NCBI GenBank assembly: GCA_963773335.1 | Contig: CAVZAT010000003.1 | Location: 248,001-312,000 of the forward strand | From: UBA4742 sp963773335 | GTDB lineage: Bacteria; Actinomycetota; Acidimicrobiia; Acidimicrobiales; Acidimicrobilacustridaceae | Direction of reading: 5' to 3' | Length of the DNA stretch: 64,000 bases | In this document: in pieces, positions 16,433-24,956 of the stretch | Numbering within the stretch: position 1 is the first letter of the stretch | How the letters are laid out: each line of letters begins with the position of its first letter | Made by a program: the position numbers and the translations under genes | The notes under the pieces: model-generated | The model's input: only the letters and a program-made list of their open reading frames with translations | Told to the model about the DNA's origin: nothing | The model's database searches: none

Positions 16433-17380
16433 GTGCGACTCGGTCCGCTCGACATCGAGCCTGTCTCCTCCGTCTACCGTGCCGGTTCGGCGTTCGTGCG
16501 GACGGTGCCGCGGCCGGTGGCCGAGATGGGTGGGGATCTGGCCAGTTCCATCGCCGCCGAGGTGTCGCCGGAACGTCGACTGCTGACCGAGCGCAACCTG
16601 CAGCGGGTCCACGGCCCGGGCTTCACCGGCTGGCCGCTGCGCCGCGCCGTTCACCAGACGTTCCGGTCCTACACCCGTTACTGGGTGGACTCGTTCCGCC
16701 TGCCCAAGCTCTCCGCGGCCCAGATCGACGCGGGCTTCGCCGTCGAGGGCTACGACCACATCGAGCGGGCCCTGGCTTCGGGCGTCGGTCCCATCCTGGC
16801 CCTGCCTCACCTGGGCGGGTGGGAGTGGGCCGCATTCTGGCTGACCAAGGTGCTGGACGTGCCCGTGACCGCCGTGGTCGAAGCGGTCGAGCCGCCGGAG
16901 CTCTTCGACTTCTTCGTCGAGTTCCGTCGGGAGCTGGGCATGCACGTGGTGCCCCTCGGGCCGCAGGCGGGCGCCCAGGTGATCGCCGCCATCAAGGCCG
17001 CCCATGTGGTCTGCCTGCTGTCGGATCGCGACATCGCCGGTGACGGGATCGAGGTCGACTTCTTCGGCGAGAAGACGACGTTGCCGCCCGGCCCTGTGAC
17101 TGTGGCTCTGCGCACCGGCGCCCCGTTGATCCCCGGCGCCGTGTACTTCCGGGGCGGCGGGCACCATGCCATCGTCGGGCCCCCGCTGGACATGACCCGC
17201 CAAGGCCGGTTCCGCGACGACGTGACCCGCCTCACCCAGGACCTGGGCGTCCGGCTCGAGGAGCTCATCCGCCGCGCCCCGGAGCAGTGGCACCTGCAAT
17301 CGCCCAACTGGCCCAGCGACTACGACGCCTTGGCGGCCATCGGCCATCCCCATGTCCGCCCGGGTCAGACTGGGTGCTGA
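16433..17380 (+). CDS. patA: Phosphatidylinositol mannoside acyltransferase-like protein
   Basis: A 315-residue member of the lipid A acyltransferase (LpxL/HtrB) branch of acyltransferases, which includes mycobacterial PatA. The catalytic HX4D/E motif is seen as LPHLGGWEW near residue 123. The downstream R-D segment is SDRDIAGDG, and the GAPLIPGAVYFR stretch is also characteristic. It starts at GTG 16433, 6 bases after the pgsA-like gene, and its stop overlaps the next ATG (TGATG). The placement between pgsA-like and pimA-like genes suggests acylation of a PI-mannoside, inferred from gene order; the lineage's lipid chemistry is not known from this sequence. Confidence 0.8.
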   Translation: MRLGPLDIEPVSSVYRAGSAFVRTVPRPVAEMGGDLASSIAAEVSPERRLLTERNLQRVHGPGFTGWPLRRAVHQTFRSYTRYWVDSFRLPKLSAAQIDAGFAVEGYDHIERALASGVGPILALPHLGGWEWAAFWLTKVLDVPVTAVVEAVEPPELFDFFVEFRRELGMHVVPLGPQAGAQVIAAIKAAHVVCLLSDRDIAGDGIEVDFFGEKTTLPPGPVTVALRTGAPLIPGAVYFRGGGHHAIVGPPLDMTRQGRFRDDVTRLTQDLGVRLEELIRRAPEQWHLQSPNWPSDYDALAAIGHPHVRPGQTGC

Positions 17381-18436
17381 TGCCCACCGTGACGCTGGCC
17401 CAGGCCCTCGACCGTCTCCCCAAGGTCGAGTTGCACTGCCACATCGAGGGCACCATGCGACCGGCCACCGTGCTCGAGCTGGCGGCCAAGAACCGTGTGG
17501 CCCTGCCCACGACCGACCTCGACGAGCTCTACCGCTATGGCTCGCTGGACGAGTTCCTCTCCGTGTTCTGGCTGGTGCAGAGCTGCTTGGTGGATCGCTC
17601 GGACTGGGCGCGGCTGGCCTATGAGGCCGTGATCGACGCGGCGGCCCATGGTCGGGTCTACGCCGAGAGCTTCTTCACGCCGGCCCGCCACCTGGCCGCC
17701 GGGGCCCGGCTGGCCGACATCGTGGCGGGTCTGGACGAGGGGATCGCGGCGGGCGAATCCGAGACCGGCACCCGCTGCATGCTCATCGCCGACATCGACC
17801 GGGCCTACGGACCCGTCGCCGGGCGGGACCTGGTCGAAGGAGTGGTGGACCTTCGCCGGACCGGCGCACGCGGGTGCGTCACGGGTGGTTGGCATCGGGC
17901 TGGACTCGACCGAGATCGGCGTCGATCCCCGCTCGTTCGCGCCGGCCTACGGGGAGGCGGCCCGCGCCGGGCTGCGGCTCACGGCCCACCAGGGCGAGGA
18001 CACGGGTCCCGGGGCCATCGCCCACTGCATCGACGTGCTGGGCGCGGAGCGCATCGACCACGGTCTGTCGATCATGCAGGACGCGGCCCTGGTGGAGCGC
18101 TTCTCGGGACAGGGGATCCCGCTGACGGTCTGTCCCACCTCCAACATCGTGATCGCCAACAAGGTGGCCCGCCTGGCCGACCATCCCTTCAAGGCCATGC
18201 GCGACGCCGGCCTGCTGGCCACCCTCAACACGGACGACCCGGCGCTGACCGATCTGGACCTGGGTCGCGAGTCCGCGGCGGTGGCCGCGGCCTACCGGTG
18301 GGGATTCGACGAGATGGTGGCGGTGGCCCACGACGGAGTCGACGCCACGTGGCTCGACGACGACGCCAAGCGCGCCCTGCACGGTGACATCGACGGCCGG
18401 GCCGCCGACCTCCGCTCCGAGCTGCGCCACGACTGA
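17380..18436 (+). CDS. Adenosine/adenine deaminase family protein, single +1 frameshift
   Basis: A metal-dependent amidohydrolase removing the 6-amino group of adenosine or adenine. The N-terminal metal motif is VELHCHIEG (H-x-H) near residue 15; after the frame change near 17873 come VVGIGLDSTEIG, TAHQGED with a metal-binding histidine, HGLSIMQD and the C-terminal LNTDDPAL. The two frames join with one extra base between RRTGAR and SRVVGIG. The total span is 3n+1, consistent with one inserted base. The start ATG overlaps the patA-like stop (TGATG). Adenosine versus adenine specificity cannot be settled; several segments resemble both subgroups. It interrupts the otherwise lipid-related block. 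Confidence 0.75.
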
Positions 18437-18480
18437 CCGGCTTCGAGCACCTGGATCCAGGGCCGAAAATGCGGGGCGAC

Positions 18481-18486
18481 TAGCGT
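18481..18486 (+). promoter_or_regulatory. -10-like hexamer for leaderless pimA-like transcript
   Basis: TAGCGT lies 6 bases before GTG 18493, with no ribosome-binding site between them. Confidence 0.4.
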
Positions 18487-18492
18487 GGTGGG

Positions 18493-19560
18493 GTGCGCAT
18501 CGGCATCATCAGCCCGTACAGCCTGACCCTGCCGGGCGGCGTGCAGGGCCAGATCCTCGGCCTGGCCCGGGCGCTGCGGGCCGCCGGTCATGAGGTGCGG
18601 GTGCTCGGCCCCTGCGACGGCCCGCCACCCGATGCCGGCGTGACCCCTCTGGGCAACAGCATGCCCACCATGGCCAACGGCTCGGTAGCGCCCATCGCGC
18701 CTGATCCGTCCGCCCAGCTGCGCACCATCCGAGCCCTGCGCGACGAGGCCTTCGACGTGGTGCACGTGCACGAGCCGCTCTGTCCCGGCCCCACCCAGAC
18801 GGCCCTGTTCTTCAAGACCGCGCCGCTGGTCGGCACCTTCCACGCCGCCGGCAGTTCAAAGGCCTACACCTGGTTCTCGCCGGGCGTGAAGTGGCTGTCC
18901 ACCAAGCTCGACCTGCGCCTGGCCGTCAGCGAGGACGCCGAGCGCATGGCCCGCAAGGCGCTCGGCGGCAGCTACACCGTCCTGTTCAACGGGGTCGAGC
19001 TGGAGACGTTCTCCAAGGCCACGGCCTGGCCCACCGAGGGACCGACGGTCTTCTTCATCGGCCGCCACGAGCCCCGCAAGGGCCTGGCCGTGCTCCTGGA
19101 GGCCATGACCGATCTCCCCGCCCACGTCCGGCTCTGGATCGCCGGCGATGGCCCCGAGACAGCCATGCTGGCCCAGCAGGTGGCCGGCGACGCCCGCATC
19201 GAGTGGCTGGGTCGGATCAGCGACGGGGAGAAGGCGGCCCGGCTGCGGGCGGCCGACGTGTTCTGCGCGCCGTCGCTGCGCGGGGAGTCCTTCGGCGTGG
19301 TGCTGCTCGAAGCCATGGCCGCCGACACCCCGATCGTGGCCAGCGACCTGCCCGGCTACTCCAATGTGGCCCGGCTGGGCCGCGACGCCCTGCTGGTGCC
19401 GCCCGGTGACAGCGTCCAGCTGGCCGAAGGGCTCCGGCGCCTGCTCACCGACGCCTCCCTGGCCGCCCAGTTGGTGGCGTCGGGCGGCCAGCGGGCCCAG
19501 GAGCTGTCCATGGAGCGCCTGGCCGAGCGCCATCTCGCCCTGTACCGAACCATCATCTAG
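18493..19560 (+). CDS. pimA: GT4 glycosyltransferase, phosphatidylinositol alpha-mannosyltransferase-like
   Basis: A 355-residue GT-B glycosyltransferase. The N-terminal half has the acceptor-side loop SPYSLTLPGGVQGQI and VHVHEPLCPGPT, close to mycobacterial PimA, which transfers mannose from GDP-mannose to PI at the cytosolic membrane face. The C-terminal half has the donor-side FFIGRHEPRKGLAVLLEA and the E-x7-E motif in RGESFGVVLLEAMA. The start is GTG 18493, supported by the TAGCGT hexamer. Together with the pgsA- and patA-like genes it outlines a PI-mannoside pathway. The assignment to PimA rather than another GT4 enzyme rests on these loops and on gene order. Confidence 0.82.
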   Translation: MRIGIISPYSLTLPGGVQGQILGLARALRAAGHEVRVLGPCDGPPPDAGVTPLGNSMPTMANGSVAPIAPDPSAQLRTIRALRDEAFDVVHVHEPLCPGPTQTALFFKTAPLVGTFHAAGSSKAYTWFSPGVKWLSTKLDLRLAVSEDAERMARKALGGSYTVLFNGVELETFSKATAWPTEGPTVFFIGRHEPRKGLAVLLEAMTDLPAHVRLWIAGDGPETAMLAQQVAGDARIEWLGRISDGEKAARLRAADVFCAPSLRGESFGVVLLEAMAADTPIVASDLPGYSNVARLGRDALLVPPGDSVQLAEGLRRLLTDASLAAQLVASGGQRAQELSMERLAERHLALYRTII

Positions 19561-19618
19561 CCGGTCCGACACGGTCCATCGGGCGAGGTGACGCGGGGCC
19601 TTCGGACTCGCCCGGGCG

Positions 19619-19624
19619 TATGAT
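19619..19624 (+). promoter_or_regulatory. -10 hexamer for leaderless lemA
   Basis: TATGAT, the best -10 match in the window, lies 6 bases before ATG 19631. Confidence 0.5.
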
Positions 19625-19630
19625 GGATTC

Positions 19631-20194
19631 ATGACCATTCTCATCATCGTGCTGGTCGTGATCATCGTCGTGGTGGTCGCCGTGTTCGTCGGCGGGTACA
19701 ACGGCCTGGTCCGACTGCGCAACAAGATCGACGCCGCCTGGGCGCAGATCGACGTGCAGCTCAAGCGTCGCTTCGACCTCATCCCCAATCTGGTCGAGAC
19801 GGTCAAGGGCTACGCCGCCCACGAGAAGGAGACCTTCGAAGGGGTCACCCAGGCCCGCGCCAACGCCATCTCCGCCCAGGGCCAGGGCCCGGCCGCGGCC
19901 GCCCAGGCCGACAACGTGCTGACGGGCGCCCTCAAGTCGCTGTTCGCGGTGGCCGAGGCCTACCCCGACCTGAAGGCCAACCAGAACTTCCTGGAACTGC
20001 AGGAGGAGCTCACCGCCACCGAGGACAAGGTGGCCTACGCGCGGCAGTTCTACAACGACACGGTTCGCGGCTACAACACCAAGATCCAGTCCATCCCCAC
20101 CAACATCATCGCCGGAGCCTTCCACTTCGAGAAGCGGGAGTACTTCGAGGCCGACGACGACTCACGCGGACCCGTCAAGGTCTCGTTCTCGTAG
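19631..20194 (+). CDS. lemA: LemA family protein
   Basis: A 187-residue membrane-anchored coiled protein. The N-terminal helix ILIIVLVVIIVVVVAVF is the membrane anchor. The family core follows: YNGLVRLRNKIDAAWAQIDV, LKRRFDLIPNLVETVKGYA and ARQFYNDTVRGYNTKIQSIP. Its biochemical role is not established. It is followed by htpX 54 bases after its stop, a common pairing: LemA and the membrane protease HtpX are often encoded together, consistent with membrane protein quality control. Confidence 0.93.
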   Translation: MTILIIVLVVIIVVVVAVFVGGYNGLVRLRNKIDAAWAQIDVQLKRRFDLIPNLVETVKGYAAHEKETFEGVTQARANAISAQGQGPAAAAQADNVLTGALKSLFAVAEAYPDLKANQNFLELQEELTATEDKVAYARQFYNDTVRGYNTKIQSIPTNIIAGAFHFEKREYFEADDDSRGPVKVSFS

Positions 20195-20248
20195 TTCTCC
20201 GCTCCACTCGTCCCACCCCTCGCTCCACCTGTCCCGGAGGGTCCGGCC

Positions 20249-21202
20249 CTGTACGACCAGGTCAAACAGAACAAGCGTCGGTCCGCGCTGCTGATGCTCG
20301 CCTTCACCGGCCTCGTGTTGGTGGTGGCCACCGCGTTCAGCCTGGTGTTCCGGCTGGGCACCGCCGGCTTCGCCTTCGTGCTCGTCTTCGCCGTCCTCTT
20401 CAGCGGCATCGCCTCGTTCGTGTCCTACTGGAACTCGGACAAGGTGGCGTTGGCCATGACCCACGCCGTCCCGGCCGATCCCCACACCTACGCCCGGCTC
20501 TACAACCTGGTCGAAGGCCTGTGCATCGCCAGCGGTCTGCCCCAACCCAAGCTCTACGTGGTGAACGACCCCTCCCCCAATGCCTTCGCCACCGGGCGTG
20601 ACCCCAAGCACGCCTCGCTGGCGGTGACGTCGGGCCTGTTGGAGAAGATGAACCGGGTGGAGCTCGAGGGCGTGCTGGCCCACGAGCTCAGCCACGTGAA
20701 GAACTACGACATCATGGTGTCGTCCATCGCGGTGTGCCTGGTGGGCGTGATCGCCGCCTTGAGCGACTTCGGGCTGCGCTGGTTCGTGTTCGGCGGCATG
20801 ATGGGCGGCCGCCGCAACAACAACCAGGGCGGCGGAGGTGGCAATGATCCCACCCAGCTCATCATGCTCGCGGCCGCCCTGGTGGTGATCATCCTGGCGC
20901 CGTTGGTGGCCACGCTCATGCAGTTCGCGGTGAGCCGGCGGCGTGAGGCCCTGGCCGACGTGTCGGCCGTGGAGATGACCCGCTACCCGCCTGGGCTCAT
21001 CTCGGCCCTCGAGAAGCTGCGCGACGACCACACCGTGATCAAGGAGAACGGTCGGGCCACCGCGCACCTATGGATCGAGGAGCCCATGGACCACTACCAG
21101 GGCCAGAACCAGCGAAAGAGCAGGTGGTCGCACCTGTTCGACACCCATCCTCCGATCGAGGATCGCATCGCGGCCCTTCGCGATGTGATGGGCGAGATGT
21201 GA
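20249..21202 (+). CDS. htpX: Protease HtpX (membrane zinc metalloprotease)
   Basis: An M48 metalloprotease that degrades damaged membrane proteins. The zinc motif HEXXH is HELSH near residue 145, with a downstream glutamate in RREALADVSA. Two N-terminal and two central hydrophobic segments are present, with a Gly/Asn-rich cytoplasmic stretch (GGRRNNNQGGGGG). The family N-terminus (YDQVKQNKRRSALL) is coded upstream of the first ATG at 20294. The only in-frame candidate near it is CTG 20249, which has GGAGG about 10 bases before. A CTG start is rare but fits the conserved N-terminus. Otherwise translation starts at ATG 20294 with 15 fewer residues. Confidence 0.9.
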   Translation: MYDQVKQNKRRSALLMLAFTGLVLVVATAFSLVFRLGTAGFAFVLVFAVLFSGIASFVSYWNSDKVALAMTHAVPADPHTYARLYNLVEGLCIASGLPQPKLYVVNDPSPNAFATGRDPKHASLAVTSGLLEKMNRVELEGVLAHELSHVKNYDIMVSSIAVCLVGVIAALSDFGLRWFVFGGMMGGRRNNNQGGGGGNDPTQLIMLAAALVVIILAPLVATLMQFAVSRRREALADVSAVEMTRYPPGLISALEKLRDDHTVIKENGRATAHLWIEEPMDHYQGQNQRKSRWSHLFDTHPPIEDRIAALRDVMGEM

Positions 21203-21212
21203 TGGGCGAGAG

Positions 21213-21425
21213 GTGACGGCGGTGACTTCGGGGCGCGACCCGCGCCGGTCGCTGATCATCGGATCGGTGATCGCCGGCGTGGTCCTGTTGGCGCTGATGG
21301 TGATGGTGCTGGTCGGGGTCTACGTCGCCTTCGCCCCGCGCAGCTCCAATCTGGACTCGTGGGGGCGGCCACCATCGGTGGTCGCAGGCGCGCCCATCCA
21401 CCGGGTGGCCGCCGCGAATTCCTAG
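21213..21425 (+). CDS. Small single-pass membrane protein, 70 aa
   Basis: Not recognised. It starts at GTG 21213, just after htpX. It has a basic N-terminus (TSGRDPRRS), one hydrophobic segment (LIIGSVIAGVVLLALMVMVL) and a 30-residue tail. A 13-base tandem duplication (GTGATGGGCGAGA) spans the htpX stop and this start region, so the start may have arisen by duplication. It ends 10 bases before the DUF3048 lipoprotein start. The function is unknown and the coding status moderate. Confidence 0.45.
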   Translation: MTAVTSGRDPRRSLIIGSVIAGVVLLALMVMVLVGVYVAFAPRSSNLDSWGRPPSVVAGAPIHRVAAANS

Positions 21426-21428
21426 GGT
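21423..21428 (+). promoter_or_regulatory. -10-like hexamer for leaderless DUF3048 gene
   Basis: TAGGGT lies 7 bases before ATG 21436 and overlaps the end of the preceding small gene. Confidence 0.4.
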
Positions 21429-21435
21429 GCAGGAC

Positions 21436-22563
21436 ATGTCGCGCGCCCGACTGACCGCTGCCTCCCTGGCCTTGGTGAGCATGGCGCTGGTGAGCGTCCT
21501 GGCTGCCTCCTGCTCGGCCAGGGCCGCCTCGTCGCCCGCGGCCCGGCCGGCGACCACCCCGCCCACGCCGACCACCGTGGTGACGACGACGGTGGCGTCG
21601 GGGCCGGCGTACCCGCTGACCGGCCTGCCCATGGCCGATCCGAGCGTGGCCGCCCACCCGGCGGTCGTGATCAAGATGGACAACAGTCCGTGGGCCCGGC
21701 CCCAGGTCGCCATCAACCAGGCCGACCTGGTGATCGAGCTGCTGGTCGAGGGCATCACCCGCTTCGCCCTCGTCTACGGCTCTCAGACCCCGACCACGGT
21801 GGGCCCGGTGCGTTCGGCCCGCTCGAGCGACATCGACCTGCTGGCCGGGCTGGGCCGACCCTTGCTGGGGTGGTCGGGCGCCAATCCGACGGTGACCAAG
21901 CAGGTGGCCACCGCGGCCGGCCAGGGGCTGCTCATCGACGCCAGCCGGGGGGCCAACCCACCCGAGTACTGGCGTGACAACACCCGACAGGCCCCCCACA
22001 ACCTGTTCACCAGCATCCCGATGTTGCTCTCCAAGTTCGGTGCCGGGGACACCTCGCCGCCCCAGCCCATCGTGCCCATCGCGGCCACGGGGACGCCGAC
22101 CCCGCTCTCGGCCGCGGCCGCTCCCGGTGTGACCATCGACTTCGGCTCGGGTGTGGTGGTGTCCTACGCCTGGGACCCGGCGGCCAAGGGCTGGGCCCGC
22201 TTCCAGGTCGACCAGCTCCACGACCTGGCTCACAGCGCCACCCTGGACTCGACCGGCCAACAGGTGGCTCCACCCAACCTGGTGGTGCTGTTCACGCCCT
22301 ATGGCGTCTCGGTGGCTGATCCGAAGTCACCCCAGGCCGAGTCGGTGGGCTCGGGTGCCGGGCTGGTGTTGGTGGACGGCCGCCAGATCCCCATCAACTG
22401 GTCCCGGACGGTCAACACCAGCCCCTATGTCTTCACCACCACCGACGGCGCGCCCTACACCCTGCCCCCCGGCCGGACCTGGGTGGCGTTGCCTGAGGTC
22501 GGCTCGGCGGTCACGACCATGGACGCCGGCGCCGCCGCCGGTCTGCTGGCCCTGCCCCGCTGA
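21436..22563 (+). CDS. DUF3048-type lipoprotein
   Basis: A 375-residue exported protein. It starts at ATG 21436, with a signal peptide running to the lipobox LAASC near residue 25, so it would be diacylated on the cysteine and anchored outside the membrane. A Pro/Thr linker follows, then YPLTGLPMADPSVAAHPAVVIKMDN, RPQVAINQADLVIELLVEG and VGPVRSARSSDIDLLAGLGR, hallmarks of DUF3048. A second domain follows with NWSRTVNTSPYVFTTTDG. The family's activity is unknown; YerB-type proteins in Firmicutes share the architecture. It stands alone, with its own leaderless-type promoter. Confidence 0.85.
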   Translation: MSRARLTAASLALVSMALVSVLAASCSARAASSPAARPATTPPTPTTVVTTTVASGPAYPLTGLPMADPSVAAHPAVVIKMDNSPWARPQVAINQADLVIELLVEGITRFALVYGSQTPTTVGPVRSARSSDIDLLAGLGRPLLGWSGANPTVTKQVATAAGQGLLIDASRGANPPEYWRDNTRQAPHNLFTSIPMLLSKFGAGDTSPPQPIVPIAATGTPTPLSAAAAPGVTIDFGSGVVVSYAWDPAAKGWARFQVDQLHDLAHSATLDSTGQQVAPPNLVVLFTPYGVSVADPKSPQAESVGSGAGLVLVDGRQIPINWSRTVNTSPYVFTTTDGAPYTLPPGRTWVALPEVGSAVTTMDAGAAAGLLALPR

Positions 22564-22598
22564 CGGATCTCGCTTCGGGATTCCGGGGGGTGCGGATC

Positions 22599-22604
22599 TA
22601 GACT
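22599..22604 (+). promoter_or_regulatory. -10-like hexamer for leaderless pdxS
   Basis: TAGACT lies 8 bases before ATG 22613. Confidence 0.45.
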
Positions 22605-22612
22605 GACGCTCC

Positions 22613-23518
22613 ATGGCTGACCCATCGAACCAAGCGGCATCCCGACAGACCGGCACCCCCCTGGTCAAGCGGGGGCTGGCCGAGATGCTCCGGGGCGGCG
22701 TCATCATGGACGTGGTCCGGCCCGACGAGGCCAAGATCGCCGAGGACGCCGGTGCCACTGCGGTCATGGCCCTCGAGCGCGTCCCGTCCGACATCCGGCG
22801 CGACGGTGGCGTGGCCCGCATGAGCGATCCCGAGATGATCGACGGCATCCAGGCCGCGGTCAGCATCCCCGTCATGGCCAAGGCCAGGATCGGCCACTTC
22901 GCCGAAGCCCAGATCCTCCAGGCACTCGGGGTCGACTACATCGACGAGAGCGAGGTGCTCACCCCGGCGGACGAGGCCCACCACATCGACAAGTGGGCCT
23001 TCACCGTCCCCTTCGTGTGCGGCGCCACCAACCTGGGTGAGGCCCTGCGCCGGATCTCCGAGGGGGCCTGCCTGATCCGGTCCAAGGGCGAGGCCGGCAC
23101 CGGCAACATCGTCGAGGCCGTGCGCCATCTGCGCGCCATCCTGGGCGACATCCGCAAGATCACCACCGCCGACGACGCCGAGCTGTTCGACTGGGCCAAG
23201 CGCCTGTCGGCCCCCCTCGGCCTGGTGCAGGAGGTGGCCGAGACGGGCAAGCTGCCGGTCCCGCTGTTCTGCGCCGGTGGCATCGCCACCCCGGCCGACG
23301 CCTCGCTGGTGATGCAGTTGGGAGCCGAGGCCGTGTTCGTGGGCTCGGGCATCTTCAAGAGCGCCGACCCCGCCACCCGGGCCAAGGCCATCGTGGAGGC
23401 GACCACCAACTTCCGGGATCCCGAGATCGTGGCCAAGGTGAGCCGTGGCCTGGGCCAGGCCATGCCCGGGCTCGAGATCGGTTCGCTGGAGACCAAGCTG
23501 GCCGAGCGGGGCTGGTAG
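22613..23518 (+). CDS. pdxS: Pyridoxal 5'-phosphate synthase subunit PdxS
   Basis: A 301-residue (beta/alpha)8 enzyme combining ribose 5-phosphate, glyceraldehyde 3-phosphate and ammonia into pyridoxal phosphate. Motifs include GGVIMDVVRPDEAKIAEDAG, ALERVPSDIRRDGGVARMSD, the catalytic lysine region MAKARIGHFAEAQIL and RSKGEAGTGNIVEAVRHLR with the second lysine. The ammonia comes from the glutaminase PdxT, encoded directly downstream. An N-terminal extension of about 18 residues (ADPSNQAASRQTGTPLVK) precedes the core, similar in length to other actinobacterial copies. It is expressed from its own leaderless-type promoter. Confidence 0.97.
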   Translation: MADPSNQAASRQTGTPLVKRGLAEMLRGGVIMDVVRPDEAKIAEDAGATAVMALERVPSDIRRDGGVARMSDPEMIDGIQAAVSIPVMAKARIGHFAEAQILQALGVDYIDESEVLTPADEAHHIDKWAFTVPFVCGATNLGEALRRISEGACLIRSKGEAGTGNIVEAVRHLRAILGDIRKITTADDAELFDWAKRLSAPLGLVQEVAETGKLPVPLFCAGGIATPADASLVMQLGAEAVFVGSGIFKSADPATRAKAIVEATTNFRDPEIVAKVSRGLGQAMPGLEIGSLETKLAERGW

Positions 23519-23554
23519 GTCTGATGCCGTCGTCGAAGCCGAGCGAGCCCCCGG

Positions 23555-24167
23555 GTGCCGGTGATCACGTCGCCCACCGTGGGTCTGCTGGCGTTGCAGG
23601 GGGCATCCGAGCTGCACGGCCGGTTGTTCGCTCGCCTCGGCGTGGCCACCCTCGAGGTCCGCACCCGCGCTGAACTGGACCGCGTGGACGGCCTGGTCAT
23701 CCCCGGCGGCGAGTCGACCACGATCTCGAAGCTGCTCGACGCCAACGATCTGTTCGACCCCATCCAGCAGCGACTGGGGTCGGGCATGCCCGTGCTCGGT
23801 ACCTGTGCCGGAATGATCCTGCTGGCGGACGAGGTGCTCGACGGGCGCCCCGACCAACACAGCTTCGGTCGCATCGACCTGGCCGTGCGCCGCAACGGGT
23901 TCGGCCGCCAGATCGATTCGTTCGAAGCCGATCTCGACGTGGTCGGTTTCGCCCGACGCGCTGCACGCCGTGTTCATCCGGGCACCCGTGGTCGAGCGCG
24001 TCGGGCCCGGTGTCGAGGTGTTGGCCCGAATCGACGGCCGGGCGGTGTGCTGTCGGCAGGGGTCGGTGCTGGTCACCTCGTTCCACCCCGAGCTCTCGGG
24101 TGACACCGGTCTCCACGAGCTGTTCCTGACCACGTTCGACGCCGACGCGTCCCATCGAGCAAGCTGA
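23555..24167 (+). CDS. pdxT: Pyridoxal 5'-phosphate synthase glutaminase PdxT, +1 frameshift
   Basis: The class I glutaminase that supplies ammonia to PdxS. From GTG 23555: VGLLALQGASELHGRLF, the PGGESTTISKLL loop and the nucleophile cysteine in LGTCAGMILLAD. One frame runs to DLDVVGF near 23950. The continuation DALHAVFIRAPVVERVG and the catalytic histidine in TSFHPELSGD lie in the +1 frame and end at 24167. One extra C in GCCC near 23953 would explain the break; the total length is 3n+1. Both catalytic parts are intact, and the partner pdxS is complete, so this looks like a sequence error rather than a lost gene. Confidence 0.9.
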
Positions 24168-24203
24168 GCGCGCCCCGGCGCGCCGCCAAGGAGAGGTTCC
24201 CCC

Positions 24204-24956
24204 ATGTCCGGTCATTCCAAGTGGGCCACCATCAAGCACAAGAAGGGCGCGGCGGATCAGGCGCGGGGCAAGCTCTTCGCCAAGATCATCCGCCAGGTCG
24301 AGGTGGCGGCGCGGCAGGGCGGTGGCGACATCGACATGAACCCGACGCTGCGGACCATGTACCACAAGGCCCGCAGCGCGTCGGTTCCGCTCGACACCAT
24401 CGAGAAGGCCATCAAGCGGGGCACAGGCGACCTCGAGGGCGTCATCTACGAGCAGATCACCTACGAGGGCTATGCCCCCCATGGCGTGGCCATCCTGATC
24501 GACGTCCTGACCGACAACCGCAACCGCACCGGCTCCGATGTGCGCACCGCGCTCAAGAAGAACGGTGGCACCATCGCCGAGCCCGGCGCGGTGGCCTGGC
24601 AGTTCGAGCGCAAGGGCATCGTGACCGTGCCGGCGACGGTGAGCGAGGACGACGTCATGCTGGCCGCGCTCGAGGCCGGCGCCGAGGACATCACCAACGA
24701 GGGCGACACCTGGCGGGTGACCACGGCACCCCACGACGTCACCGCGGTGCACGAGGCCTTGGATGCGGCGGGCATCCCGGTCGATTCGGCCGACACCACC
24801 ATGCTGCCCACCTCGACCATCGAGCTGGACAGCCCGGAGGCGGCCCGCTCGGTCCTGCGGGTGATCGACGCGCTGGACGAGAACGACGACGTCCAGGATG
24901 TCTACGCCAACTTCGACATCCCCGACGAGATCCTCGCCTCCGTTGACGCCGACTGA
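24204..24956 (+). CDS. yebC: YebC/PmpR family protein
   Basis: A 250-residue member of the widespread YebC/TACO1 family, now linked to relief of ribosome pausing and earlier described as a transcription regulator. The start is clear: MSGHSKWATIKHKKGAADQARGK with AAGGAGAGG about 9 bases upstream. Later segments are conserved: NPTLRTMYHKARSASVP, YEGYAPHGVAILID, TDNRNRT and the GTIAEPGAVAWQFERKG. The gene lies just before ruvCAB in many genomes; here a sulfotransferase, a peroxiredoxin and an ABC exporter separate them. Confidence 0.95.
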   Translation: MSGHSKWATIKHKKGAADQARGKLFAKIIRQVEVAARQGGGDIDMNPTLRTMYHKARSASVPLDTIEKAIKRGTGDLEGVIYEQITYEGYAPHGVAILIDVLTDNRNRTGSDVRTALKKNGGTIAEPGAVAWQFERKGIVTVPATVSEDDVMLAALEAGAEDITNEGDTWRVTTAPHDVTAVHEALDAAGIPVDSADTTMLPTSTIELDSPEAARSVLRVIDALDENDDVQDVYANFDIPDEILASVDAD

